Below the pieces are notes generated by a model. That model ran no database searches and had not been told where the DNA came from. It saw only the letters and a list, made by a program, of their open reading frames with translations. From an uncultured Paraglaciecola sp. (GTDB lineage Bacteria > Pseudomonadota > Gammaproteobacteria > Enterobacterales > Alteromonadaceae): a DNA stretch of 64,000 bases. The stretch is taken from assembly GCF_913020055.1 (NCBI RefSeq), contig NZ_CAJWCF010000008.1, positions 1 through 64,000 on the forward strand, read 5' to 3'. Of the stretch, positions 28,207 to 37,406 are shown one piece after another (positions within the stretch are counted from its first letter, which is position 1; each line of letters begins with the position of its first letter). A program made the position numbers and the translations under genes.

Positions 28207-28492
28207 ATGAATATCCTTATAGAGTCAAAGGTGCGTTCTGCCCATGGCCCACTCCATGACTTACTGCCGAAGTTATCAGTCAATGCGGTTGATGTGATGG
28301 ATAATGCTTCGTTCCACAATCGATATGGTGTGTTAGATGTTATTCATGAATATAGATTTACATTAGAGTTTTTACCGTCCTATAGTCCCGAACTAAGTCC
28401 AATTGACAAAAAAATGGGCACAAGTTGAGGCTATTAGAAGAGCTAAAGTGGGAGCTTTGATGCGTGATCGAGCCTTTCCGATCACGCATTAA
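28207..28492 (+). mobile_element. IS630-type transposase remnant (C-terminal DDE part, frameshifted)
   Basis: The frame reads LSVNAVDVMDNASFHNRY, then LEFLPSYSPELSPIDKK, which is the second Asp and the pre-Glu region of IS630/Tc1-type DDE transposases. At the run of seven A bases near 28408-28414 the frame breaks; with one A fewer it continues as DKKWAQVEAIRRAKV, the usual end of the domain, to a stop at 28490. The N-terminal half of a transposase and clear terminal inverted repeats are absent. This is a dead remnant. Confidence 0.75.
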
Positions 28493-28543
28493 TAAACATA
28501 AAACCTAAATAATGGCTGGCAAACTTAGTCTACCATCCGTTTT

Positions 28544-30241
28544 TTATTGGTAACTAAAGCTAAATGTCACACCACTGTATGCGCTGTAAGCATTAAGACC
28601 AATATGCCAGGTGCCAGCAGCCGGATTAGAGAAAGTACATGTCTCTGTATTTCCAGCCTCATATGGACGACAATCGAAAGCCGTTGTACTAGGACTAGAT
28701 CCATAACGAATATACAAATCGGCGTCTCCAGACCCACCTGATATGGCGAAAGTCACGCTAGTCACTCCTTCTGGAATTTCTCGGGTGCCTCGCAACCAGC
28801 CGCTGTTATCAGATAGATTGCTTACGGTTTCATTCACGGGATCAACTGTACCACCACCATTGCCGCCACCAGTATCACCAGCACAACCATATATATTGAG
28901 GTAATCATAAGCATCTTTAGATTGTACTATTCCGTTACCATACAAGTTATCCCGTCCAGCGGACCCCTTATCCTTAGCCGTATCATTTAATGTTGTACGA
29001 ATTTCTGCATTTGAACATTCAGGAAAAAAGCTCCAGACCAAAGCAGCCGCACCTACTACATGCGGGGTCGCCATAGAGGTGCCACTGATAGAGTTATAAC
29101 TATCTACTGGCCATGTGGACGAAACACTGCTGCCAGGCCCCGCTATTTCAACTTCACTATTGTACTGCGAATAAGATGCTCGGTTTTCACTAGAATCGAC
29201 TGCCGCGACCGACATTACCGCATCATATGATGCAGGATAGGACAACGTAGTGTTACCACTATTACCCGCAGCTGCAACTAATAACATGCCCTGACGATCA
29301 AAGGTTTGCATGGCATTTAGTTCCGTTGTAGAGGCTGCACCGCCCCCCAGGCTCATATTCACAACATCTGCACCTGCATCTTGACACTGTGAAATGGCGT
29401 CAATCAGATCAGAGGCAAAAGTCCAAGAACCACTATCGTCAAATATTTTAACAATATGCAAATCAACCCCAGGATACACCCCAACTACACCCTCATTGTT
29501 GGATAACGCAGCGATAGTGCCTGCGACATGGGTACCATGACCGTTACCATCGTTGTACCAATTGCCTACCGCAGAATTATTTGCTATTCCAGATACCCCA
29601 TCATTTAGGTCTGGTAAATCCGGATGATTAAGATTGTAACCAGTGTCAATAATACAAACGGTTTTAATACCAGGGTCACTTTGAGCCAGTTGATTAGCTT
29701 GAACCATAGTGATCCCATAAGGTGTACTTTGAGCCAGCAACGAACGCACGGGATCGCGCTCAATACTCTCAACCTGATTATTTTCTAACAACATTTTCAA
29801 CGCGGCACGTTTCATTTTGACTGCAGCACTGCGCTTGCCCCTAATAAATTTTTGGGGTGCAACGCCTATCTTCTTCAACATTTTTGTAGCGGCATCCTTA
29901 TCCACTTCACCATTTTTGACCATGGCTACATCTGCAACACCCTTTGTTTTTTTGGATAGCTTTGAGGTGCTATCAACTGAGCCAAAAGAGTTTGATAATT
30001 TAGACTTTGGCTGCTTAAAGGTCACAATGTATCGCAGCGCTTCTTCCTTAGTCTCATCACCAACAAACAGCTTTTCACTCACATTATCTACTGGGCCTTT
30101 AACTAGAGGTTCTCCTTCAGTAACCGACTTTTTGAGATCATCAAAACCTGTCACTCCCGTCGCTTGCGCAATACTAGTAGCCATTAACGATAAGGCAAAA
30201 ATGCCAAAAGTTGCTTTTACATGTCGTTTTTGAAATTTCAT
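28544..30241 (-). CDS. Secreted subtilisin-like (S8) serine protease with C-terminal PPC domain
   Basis: A protein of 565 residues. Signal peptide about 1-27 (ending SIAQA). An inhibitor-I9-like propeptide follows (about 60-165, with RYIVTFKQP and KMLLENNQVESIERD). The peptidase domain carries the catalytic triad: Asp in CIIDTGYN, His in GHGTHVAGTIAA and Ser in SGTSMATPHVVGAAAL. A short Gly-rich linker leads to a pre-peptidase C-terminal (PPC) domain (about 475-565, SGWLRGTREIPEGVTSVTFAISGGSGDADLYIRYG in pieces), usually removed on maturation. It is an extracellular protease of the marine-bacterial type. GGAGA precedes the ATG. Confidence 0.95.
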   Translation of the reverse strand: MKFQKRHVKATFGIFALSLMATSIAQATGVTGFDDLKKSVTEGEPLVKGPVDNVSEKLFVGDETKEEALRYIVTFKQPKSKLSNSFGSVDSTSKLSKKTKGVADVAMVKNGEVDKDAATKMLKKIGVAPQKFIRGKRSAAVKMKRAALKMLLENNQVESIERDPVRSLLAQSTPYGITMVQANQLAQSDPGIKTVCIIDTGYNLNHPDLPDLNDGVSGIANNSAVGNWYNDGNGHGTHVAGTIAALSNNEGVVGVYPGVDLHIVKIFDDSGSWTFASDLIDAISQCQDAGADVVNMSLGGGAASTTELNAMQTFDRQGMLLVAAAGNSGNTTLSYPASYDAVMSVAAVDSSENRASYSQYNSEVEIAGPGSSVSSTWPVDSYNSISGTSMATPHVVGAAALVWSFFPECSNAEIRTTLNDTAKDKGSAGRDNLYGNGIVQSKDAYDYLNIYGCAGDTGGGNGGGTVDPVNETVSNLSDNSGWLRGTREIPEGVTSVTFAISGGSGDADLYIRYGSSPSTTAFDCRPYEAGNTETCTFSNPAAGTWHIGLNAYSAYSGVTFSFSYQ

Positions 30242-30459
30242 TATTTCTCCACTGAATTTTATAATATTACTTTTGATTTATGAGCTTTACACTCAGTCAT
30301 CCGGGTCTTTTTTTAACCCAGACTAAATAAGAAAAGCAGAAAACTTAAAGGGCGGCAAATTTTATTACCCATAAAAGAGTGAAAAAAACTTTTCGTTAAG
30401 TGCGTAATGGCAACTTTTAGTGACAGGCTGCATTTTTATTACTGCCAAAAAGATATGGT
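30242..30459. other. Intergenic region upstream of the S8 protease
   Basis: About 220 bases carrying the minus-strand promoter region of the protease gene; no gene, and no confident promoter call. It ends where the IS3-type remnant begins. Confidence 0.4.
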
Positions 30460-30564
30460 GAGCGATTCAATCGAACGGCAAGACATGAATGGTTAGACTT
30501 ACATATGTTTGAAAGCGTTGGGCAAACACAATAACTAGCGACTAGCTGGATATGGACAAAGAAC
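30460..30564 (+). mobile_element. IS3-type transposase (OrfB) remnant
   Basis: A frame not starting with ATG reads ERFNRTARHEWLDLHMFESV, then GQTQ, a TAA stop at 30532-30534, then LATSWIWTKN. This is the E-containing end of the rve integrase domain of IS3-family transposases (ERFNxTxRxEWL...W.YN). It is a fragment of about 35 codons, broken by a stop and cut off just where the DUF885 tail begins in another frame. Confidence 0.65.
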
Positions 30565-30812
30565 AAGGTCTGGATCTTTTAATGAATGGTGCTTTTCAAG
30601 AACAAACTGAAGCTGATGGTAAATGGCGCCGTGCAACCTTAAGTCAAGTGCAGTTAACCAGCTACTTTAGTGGATACCGAGAAATATATGATTTGCGCGA
30701 ACGCCAAAAACAAAGACTAGGCCAAGATTTTGACTTAAAAGCCTTCCATGAAAAGTTTTTAAGTTTTGGTAGCTCACCAGTCAAATATATCAGCCAACTT
30801 ATGGAAAAATAA
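30552..30812 (+). pseudogene. C-terminal fragment of a DUF885-family protein
   Basis: An open frame of 86 codons beginning next to the IS3-type remnant. The residues LLMNGAFQEQTEADGKWRRA, then LTSYFSGYREIYDLRERQ and FHEKFLSFGSSPVKYI match the end of DUF885 proteins, a family of HEGxPGHH zinc-peptidase-like enzymes of about 600 residues. The catalytic part is missing. No ribosome site is evident and a stop (TAG) lies nine bases upstream in frame, so this is a remnant truncated by the insertion, not a small gene. Confidence 0.65.
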
Positions 30813-30900
30813 GCGACCTAAGCTGAACTAGAAAACAAGTAGGCCACACATGCTTGTTTTCTTTACCATTCTACATTGCTAACTATCACTAAGCTTTTAT

Positions 30901-32046
30901 CTACAAAAAACCAGCTACAGAAAAGCCAATATAAGTACCAATGGCACCGCCTAGGCTACCGATTAAAATGGCAGGAACAATAAGCTCTTTGCGCCCCATA
31001 CTTTCAGCTAAAGCCATAGCAGTTGTGCCGCCACCCACATTTGCTTGACTAGCAATCGCTATCATCTGCCAATCGCTAAATAAAAGTCGTCCTATGGTTA
31101 ACATTATCGCACCATGGATCACCACAGTAAGGCCAAAAAACAGCATAAGAGTTAACCCTATGTCTCCTAACTGACCAATCGCCGCAAACTCACAAAATGC
31201 TCCTATGACCACTAAAAATAAGTACACCAAATACAATCCCAAATTACGGGCCATTGTTAACTTTTTGAACCATGAGAATTGAGCCAAAATGATACCTATT
31301 GTGGTAATCGTTAATATGGGAGGTACTTGCGGAATAAACAGCCCTATCCATTCAGTCGCAATGAAAACGACAAAACCTAACGGAATTAAGTAATACAGCT
31401 CTTGAAAGTTGTCCTTCAGTTGATTCGCGTTTTCAGACTGGCTATCTGTTATTTGTGGGTTATTTGAGTGTATTTTTTTTCCTGGCCACAGTTTGTGCAT
31501 AATTTTGGGGATCATCAAAGTTGCGATAACCCAAATAGTTGACAGAACATTATCCACCGCAATTGCGCCAGCGTACAAAATGCCGGTTTCATTGACTTTG
31601 TAGTGCACCGCAACAGCATTAAAATTAATGCTACCGCCAGAATAGGTTCCTGCAATCATGCCCGCCATTGGTGATGAAAACTCTCCCAAAACGGAGCCAG
31701 GATCAACCAGGTAATAAGCAACAATAACGCCAATAACAGTCGCAACACTGCCTAAAATGAATAGAGAAATCATGGGTAAGCCCGCGCTTCTTATTTCTTG
31801 TAAGTTCACGCCTAAAACAAGGTAAAAAATCGATATCGGTGCTACATAAGTAAAAATTTCTGAATAAAGTGGGATGGTATTTGAAGCGCTAGGGATCAGA
31901 TTAAAGTTGGCAAACAATGCACCTAAAATAATGACTATCAATGCTGCGCCAACGGGCTTTCCCAAACGGGTTTCAGAAATATATTGTGCCAACATGACTA
32001 ATAAGCAGAGTATCCCAAGCACTACAAAATTTGATGTTAATAACAT
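30901..32046 (-). CDS. DUF819 family membrane protein (probable transporter)
   Basis: A protein of 381 residues with about ten hydrophobic segments. The Gly/Ser-rich motif MIAGTYSGGSINFNAVAVHY at about residues 128-147 and the C-terminal SQANVGGGTTAMALAESMG are the paired helix-break motifs of DUF819 (YjcL-like) proteins, a family in the sodium/dicarboxylate-like superfamily. The substrate is unknown. DUF885 peptidase-like genes lie on both sides, both damaged, which suggests peptide or amino-acid uptake as a working idea only. Confidence 0.85.
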   Translation of the reverse strand: MLLTSNFVVLGILCLLVMLAQYISETRLGKPVGAALIVIILGALFANFNLIPSASNTIPLYSEIFTYVAPISIFYLVLGVNLQEIRSAGLPMISLFILGSVATVIGVIVAYYLVDPGSVLGEFSSPMAGMIAGTYSGGSINFNAVAVHYKVNETGILYAGAIAVDNVLSTIWVIATLMIPKIMHKLWPGKKIHSNNPQITDSQSENANQLKDNFQELYYLIPLGFVVFIATEWIGLFIPQVPPILTITTIGIILAQFSWFKKLTMARNLGLYLVYLFLVVIGAFCEFAAIGQLGDIGLTLMLFFGLTVVIHGAIMLTIGRLLFSDWQMIAIASQANVGGGTTAMALAESMGRKELIVPAILIGSLGGAIGTYIGFSVAGFL

Positions 32047-32215
32047 TATTGTTTTTCTTCTGTCGTTAAAGATAACCTGTTGAACATAAACATAAATAAA
32101 TCACTAAGTCGAATCTCAACAAAATCAGGGTTTGTTGCGTGGCTCAGGGATGTGATTTATTCTTCTGCAGTCAGAGTGACCTTTATTTTATGCTACACAG
32201 CGCCAGACACAGATC

Positions 32216-34094
32216 TTGGAAATAACAATAACAATAACAAACAAGGGATACATCAATCATGAAACCTTTTTCAAATGGCTAGGCATCATCTTGCTCGCAA
32301 TAACAGTGTTAGCGGGCATTTTTGCGACTTACGAATGGAAAGCTGACAAACCGTTTTCATTCAATAATTTTCTAAACAGAACCTTAATAAAAGAGGCCTT
32401 AGATAGCCCTGAAACCCTTACATCAATTGGTATTCTTGAAAACATAGGCATAACAGGTCATAACGCTCATTTGAATGATGCAAGTGAAGCTAACTCCTTG
32501 GCTCTTTTTAAACGCTTAAAAAAAGTCCGTGAAACCCTGTTGCAGTACAAAGATGATGAGTTAAACGAAGATCAGCTTTTGTCCAAAGAAATCGCCATGT
32601 ATTTACTCAACATGTTGGACGATATGGAAAAATATCAACACCATGATTACCCGTTTAATCAAATGTCAGGAGCCCAGAGTAATTTTCCTAGTTTTATGGA
32701 TGCACAACATGCTATTTCCAATGTTGAAAGTGTTGAGCACTACATATCTCGACTCAGCGAGTCTAAACGTTATTACACACAAACCCTTGAAGGTATGCGC
32801 ATTCGGCAAGAAAAAAACATATTCCCCCCCACTTTTGTAGTGGAGCGTGTGATTGATGAAATGACAGGGTTCATTGGCACACCTGCTACTAAAAACGTGT
32901 TGTACACTTCATTAGAGAAAAAAAATAGATGAGAGTGAATCCATCACCAGCGAACAAAAACCAGAATTATTAGCAGCAGTAGCCGCCGAAATTGAAAAAA
33001 CGGTTTATCCCACTTACCAAATGCTCATTGAATATTTTACAGAGCTAAAAAGTAAAACTAATTCAGATGATGGCGTGTGGAGCATGCCTCAAGGTGAGGA
33101 AGTGTATAACCTAAGTTTACGTTTTATGACCACCACTGATTACAGTGCTGACAAAATCCATAACATTGGTTTATCTGAAGTAGCACGCATACAGGCGGAA
33201 ATATTATCGATATTAGCCAGTGAAGGTTTTGATACTACCCAAGGGTTTACTGATTCGATTAATCAATTAGCCTCACAAGAACGCTTCTATTTCCCAGATA
33301 CTGACGAAGGGCGTGAACAAATACTCGTCGAGTATCAAACTATTTTAGATGAAATTGACAGTGGCTTAGGAGACAGTTTCTCAATGCGCCCAGAAGCGGG
33401 AATGGAAGTAAAACGTATTCCATTATTTAAAGAAAAAACCGCACCGGGAGCATACTATTATCCACCTTCACTAGATGGCTCTCGTCCCGGTGTATTTTAC
33501 GCAAACCTATATGACATCAAGGCCACTCCAAAATACAGTATGCGCACTTTGGCCTACCATGAAGGTATTCCAGGACACCATTTCCAAATTGCCATTGGCA
33601 TGGAATTAGAAGACTTGCCTATTTTTAGAACACTGCCATTATTTACTGCTTATGTGGAGGGTTGGGCTTTGTATACCGAATATTTAGCGTGGGAATTAGG
33701 CTTTCAAGACGACCCTTTCGATAACATAGGAAGATTACAAGCAGAGCTATTTAGAGCAGTACGCTTGGTTGTAGACACAGGGCTACATGCGAAACGCTGG
33801 ACACGAGAAGAAGCCATCACTTACATGCTGAACAATACAGGTATGGCCGAGTCAGATGTTGTTTCAGAGATTGAGCGCTACATAGTGTTACCGGGCCAAG
33901 CCAAAGCGTATAAAGTAGGCATGATGAAAATTCTCGAAGTCCGCGAAAAAGCCAAACAAGCTTTAGGTGATAAGTTTGTACTGGGTGAATTTCATGATGT
34001 GGTACTAAAGAATGGCGCCGTGCCGTTAGACATCTTAGACCGCTTGGTTGCAAAGTGGGTTGCTAAAAAGCTAGCTAGTAACCAATCAGATTAG
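32216..34094 (+). pseudogene. DUF885-family zinc peptidase-like protein gene, frameshifted
   Basis: Two frames (32216-32932 and 33021-34094) join into one protein of about 610 residues if one base is removed from the run of eight A at 32917-32924: the frame then passes smoothly through KKIDESESITSEQKPELLAA to MLIEYFTELK. The second part holds the metal motif HEGIPGHH and EGWALYTEY. The start is also suspect: an ATG at 32259 with AAGGGA upstream reads MKPFSNG and stops at once, but with one more T in the TTTTT run it would read MKPFFKWLGII into the N-terminal membrane anchor. Otherwise only an unsupported TTG start remains. Each change is a one-base homopolymer difference, so sequencing error is possible. 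Confidence 0.75.
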
Positions 34095-34468
34095 CAATAA
34101 AAATGAAGGGTAGACAGTATCCTTTTGATACTGTCTACCTAAAGAATATCGAGCTAAAGCAGATTCGCTAAAGTAAATGGGTAGCAAACACAAAGACTGC
34201 AAATACGTCATCGATGTCACAACCTTACAAGAAACATCATTGAAGGTTGAATTAGCGTAGTTTTTTGATTTTCGCCAAACAAAACATGGAAATTAAACCT
34301 GCATTAATCTAGCTAAATTTGAGCGAGCATATTTTGTACATAGCGTTACATCAGCTTTTAAAATTGTGTTTTAATAAAACTTATACCAATCGTCATCAGT
34401 AAAACTATCCCTAAGTTTTGCATACCCATTAGCAGTATTTGTTTATGGGTAAAACCAAGGAACTCACC
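34095..34468. other. Intergenic region ahead of the ten-gene operon
   Basis: About 370 bases with the hairpin at 34109-34139 (listed separately) at its left end. The remainder is AT-rich and must contain the promoter of the long plus-strand operon that begins at 34469. Several AT-rich -10-like hexamers are present but none stands out with a matching -35. Confidence 0.4.
34109..34139. repeat. Perfect 13-base inverted repeat
   Basis: GGTAGACAGTATC at 34109-34121 pairs perfectly with 34127-34139 around a five-base loop. On the plus strand no T run follows; on the minus strand the next bases are CTTCATTTTTATT, moderately U-rich. It lies 15 bases after the DUF885 stop. It may terminate transcription or be a protein-binding palindrome. 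Confidence 0.6.
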
Positions 34469-35371
34469 ATGAGTTGGTTGTCAAAAATTGTTGTGCTGTT
34501 TTTAACGCTGGCTTTATTGCAGCATTCCTACGCAGCGGATAGCGTAAATCTGTTGGTAATGGTGGAAGACGCTGATCAAAACTCTATTCCTCGGGATAGT
34601 CGTATCAATAAACGAGTACATGCCAGTATTAGCCAGCAACTTAATCACATCGTTGATGTGTATGACGAAACAAGTCTCACCCTAACATCATTTAAACAAG
34701 GCCGAGTGCGACGGTCTGACGCAGAGTTATTTGATATTGCTCAATCTATTACACGCCCTCCCATCGATATAATTGCAGTATTTAGTACCTATGCGTCGAT
34801 TAGTACCAGCGAGTATGCAAAAAAAGCCCGGGCGCGAGTAGAGGGCCGTTTATTGAATGCCAAGTCTGGTAAGTTTTTGGATAACTTCGAAGTGCAAAGC
34901 CCGCGTAGCTGGACGATTCCCTACGCCTGTGACAGTCAAACTTGTATGTTAGAAGAGATGGGCGATGAAGCTAAAGTGTTAGGTGATGAGTTAGGGTTAA
35001 TTCTAGCTGAAAAATTAAATTGGCTTATAAATGGCGAGTCATCTGCCCTCCCTGCCCCTGCAACAGAATTATTCAATGATTATTACTTAGAGTTTGATGG
35101 GTTTAGTGCCCAAGATGTGGCTAGTATTGAGGAGTATTTATTGCTTTTTTCAGGTTATATTTCCCATCGCCCCACACAACAAAGGCATACTCGCACGACC
35201 TTGTTATATCGCTCTACTATTGGCAGCGCAAAACTGAGTAGAAATATTCTAAAATTATTAGAAGAACTCAACATGCGAGCGACGGTCAATTTTGAAGGTA
35301 ACGCTTTTAATGTCAAAAGAATTACTCTGCGGGGTGAATCCCCCATTCGAGATGTTGCCGAAGGTTGGTAA
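34469..35371 (+). CDS. Secreted protein of unknown function, first gene of the ten-gene operon
   Basis: About 300 residues from the ATG at 34469, which has AAGGA eight bases upstream (an earlier frame start at 34439 lacks one). Residues 1-22 are a signal peptide ending SYAAD. A first alpha/beta domain (about 24-185) resembles the CsgG/TolB-N kind of nucleotide-like fold (NLLVMVEDAD, ARVEGRLLNAKSGKFLDNFEV). A second domain (about 205-300) has the pattern YYLEFDGFSAQDVASIEEYL, GYI, then NILKLLEELNMRATVNFEG. The same two-domain layout recurs in the next gene, so they are paralogues. Periplasmic. No family recognised with certainty. Confidence 0.65.
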   Translation: MSWLSKIVVLFLTLALLQHSYAADSVNLLVMVEDADQNSIPRDSRINKRVHASISQQLNHIVDVYDETSLTLTSFKQGRVRRSDAELFDIAQSITRPPIDIIAVFSTYASISTSEYAKKARARVEGRLLNAKSGKFLDNFEVQSPRSWTIPYACDSQTCMLEEMGDEAKVLGDELGLILAEKLNWLINGESSALPAPATELFNDYYLEFDGFSAQDVASIEEYLLLFSGYISHRPTQQRHTRTTLLYRSTIGSAKLSRNILKLLEELNMRATVNFEGNAFNVKRITLRGESPIRDVAEGW

Positions 35372-35410
35372 CATTCTTGCATTCAAAAGTTGTTCTATTG
35401 ACTTTTAATA

Positions 35411-37339
35411 GTGGACAATGAAAACCAACACAAACATTTTAAACTGACTATGCCGCGTACTTTTCAGCAAAAAACCAAAAGGCAACAACTAGGCAACGTA
35501 ATTGTAAGTTACGTAATTGGCCTATTGTGCCTGTGTGTGCAAACAAGTTTTGCCGCTGAGCGCTGGAAAATTGTGGTGTTGCCCGATAAAAACAACAATA
35601 CGCCAAACGAGCTAACAGCAGTTGCAGACTTTCACCGTACAATTTCTCAAGGCTTGACTAATGCTTTAACTAACGCAGACTTTGATGTGCTTAATTTAGA
35701 TTATTTAGGTTTACCCAATTGTATCCTCGAAGACTGTTCCAATTTAACCGACCAAACTATTCAGCTGGCAGCAAATCGTTCTGGTAGAGAAGTTAACCTT
35801 GCCCTGCTTTATCGACTGAATACATTTAAACAACGTCAGTCGGCAGTACAAAAATGGTATTTCAGTTTATCAGGGCGGTTATTAGATTTACAAAGTGGCG
35901 CCCAACAAGATGCCTTTTCTGTGGAGAGTCGGCTCAACCCTCCAGCCAAAAATTGCATTGCTGATTGTTTAAACCTTTGGTTAAACCAAAACCTCGCGTT
36001 ATTAGCTCAGGATTTAGGAGCGGTTTTAAGCGAAAAACTCCAAGCTTTACCAAGACGTTTTCACTACCAACTTAATCTGAGCAACTTCAATAGTGCCGAT
36101 TTGCTACAAATCGATAAAAATTTAAAAACTTTCGATGGTTACGTTGCAGACACATTATTGAGTGATCCCAAACCAACCAACCAAGACCTAGCCACTGTCC
36201 CAAATCGCACATATCAATATGTCTCTGAGTTGAGCGCTTCTGAGTTAAGCTCAGAGTTAGAAAACCTAAACAACTTAGGCGTCCTGTCACTTAAGTTAGA
36301 GTACGATAATAAACAACGACTTTTCCATCTCAGGGCTGCACAGGAAAGCGCCTCATGGGCAACAATTAGCCAATTTATTACCGACTTATTAGACGATCCA
36401 GAACCAGAAATATCACAACCAACCACTGAAGTTACTGCCCCCACAACGACCGAAACACCAGAAATACAAACAGATGCAGAGAAGGAAATCCAAAAAGATC
36501 GACAAATGTGGCAACAAGCTCTCGGTATTAATAGCAAAGACAGTTACCAACAATATCTGACTATTTGGCCACAAGGGCAACATTTCATCCAAGCAAAGGC
36601 AGCAATAAAACGTTTTGATGATGATGAAAACGCATGGCAACAAGCATTAAGTCAAACAACAAGCCGAGCATTTCAACACTATCTAAGGTTGCAACCAACA
36701 GGTAAATATACAAACCAAGCTAAACAGCAATTAGCTTTAATTCGAGAGCAACAAAAGCTAGTACAAAAACAACGAGAAAACAAAGCGTTAGCTGACGATT
36801 ATTATCATCAACAACAAAATTATCCAGAAGCCCTGTATTACTACGAACAAGCTGCAAAACTGGGCGATATTTCGTCCCAATATCTGTTAGCCAAAATGTA
36901 TGACGATGGCAAAGGTATAGAACAAAACAAGCACCAAGCAGCTATTTGGTATACCCAAGCAGCCAAACATGGTCACAGCCAAGCTCAAGTGGCACTGGGT
37001 TATATGTATTCAAAAGGTAATGGCGTTAATCAAGATTATTCACAGGCCGCACACTGGTATCTAAAAGCAGCAACTCAGGGGCATATCGATGCCCAGCACA
37101 ATCTAGCCTACTTGTATTCACTCGGCCAAGGCGTAGCAAAAGACTACCAACAAGCTGCTTTTTGGTATGAAAAGTCGGCCATTCAAGGTGATGCAGATGC
37201 GCAAAATAGTTTAGGAAAACTATATGAGAGAGGCTTGGGCGTTAGTAAAAATTTAATCAAAGCAAAAAGCTTATATAAACAAGCGGCTGCCCAAGGCAAC
37301 CAAATTGCCCAACTCAATCTGCAAATGCTGAATAATTAA
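35411..37339 (+). CDS. Secreted protein with CsgG-like N-terminal region and C-terminal Sel1 repeats
   Basis: Up to 642 residues; GTG at 35411 or ATG at 35450 are both possible starts. A signal segment ends SFAAE. The first ~270 mature residues follow the two-domain plan of the previous gene. After a Thr/Pro-rich linker (about 340-360) come two ~45-residue units of the W-x2-AL...YQxYLxxxPxG type, then about five Sel1-like repeats (about 470-640; AKMYDDGKGIEQ, GYMYSKGNGVNQ, AYLYSLGQGVAK, GKLYERGLGVSK). Sel1 repeats are protein-binding scaffolds. The gene lies 39 bases after its paralogue. Probably periplasmic. Confidence 0.7.
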   Translation: MDNENQHKHFKLTMPRTFQQKTKRQQLGNVIVSYVIGLLCLCVQTSFAAERWKIVVLPDKNNNTPNELTAVADFHRTISQGLTNALTNADFDVLNLDYLGLPNCILEDCSNLTDQTIQLAANRSGREVNLALLYRLNTFKQRQSAVQKWYFSLSGRLLDLQSGAQQDAFSVESRLNPPAKNCIADCLNLWLNQNLALLAQDLGAVLSEKLQALPRRFHYQLNLSNFNSADLLQIDKNLKTFDGYVADTLLSDPKPTNQDLATVPNRTYQYVSELSASELSSELENLNNLGVLSLKLEYDNKQRLFHLRAAQESASWATISQFITDLLDDPEPEISQPTTEVTAPTTTETPEIQTDAEKEIQKDRQMWQQALGINSKDSYQQYLTIWPQGQHFIQAKAAIKRFDDDENAWQQALSQTTSRAFQHYLRLQPTGKYTNQAKQQLALIREQQKLVQKQRENKALADDYYHQQQNYPEALYYYEQAAKLGDISSQYLLAKMYDDGKGIEQNKHQAAIWYTQAAKHGHSQAQVALGYMYSKGNGVNQDYSQAAHWYLKAATQGHIDAQHNLAYLYSLGQGVAKDYQQAAFWYEKSAIQGDADAQNSLGKLYERGLGVSKNLIKAKSLYKQAAAQGNQIAQLNLQMLNN

Positions 37340-37406
37340 GGCTCATTCAGCCAGAACCTAACAAAAATATCTCTGAGGTTTGCATAACCGCCAATGGAGG
37401 TACGTT

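Noticed and set aside
28128-28319. Minus-strand open frame over the IS630 remnant
   Set aside because: The opposite strand has clear transposase motifs, so this is a shadow frame.
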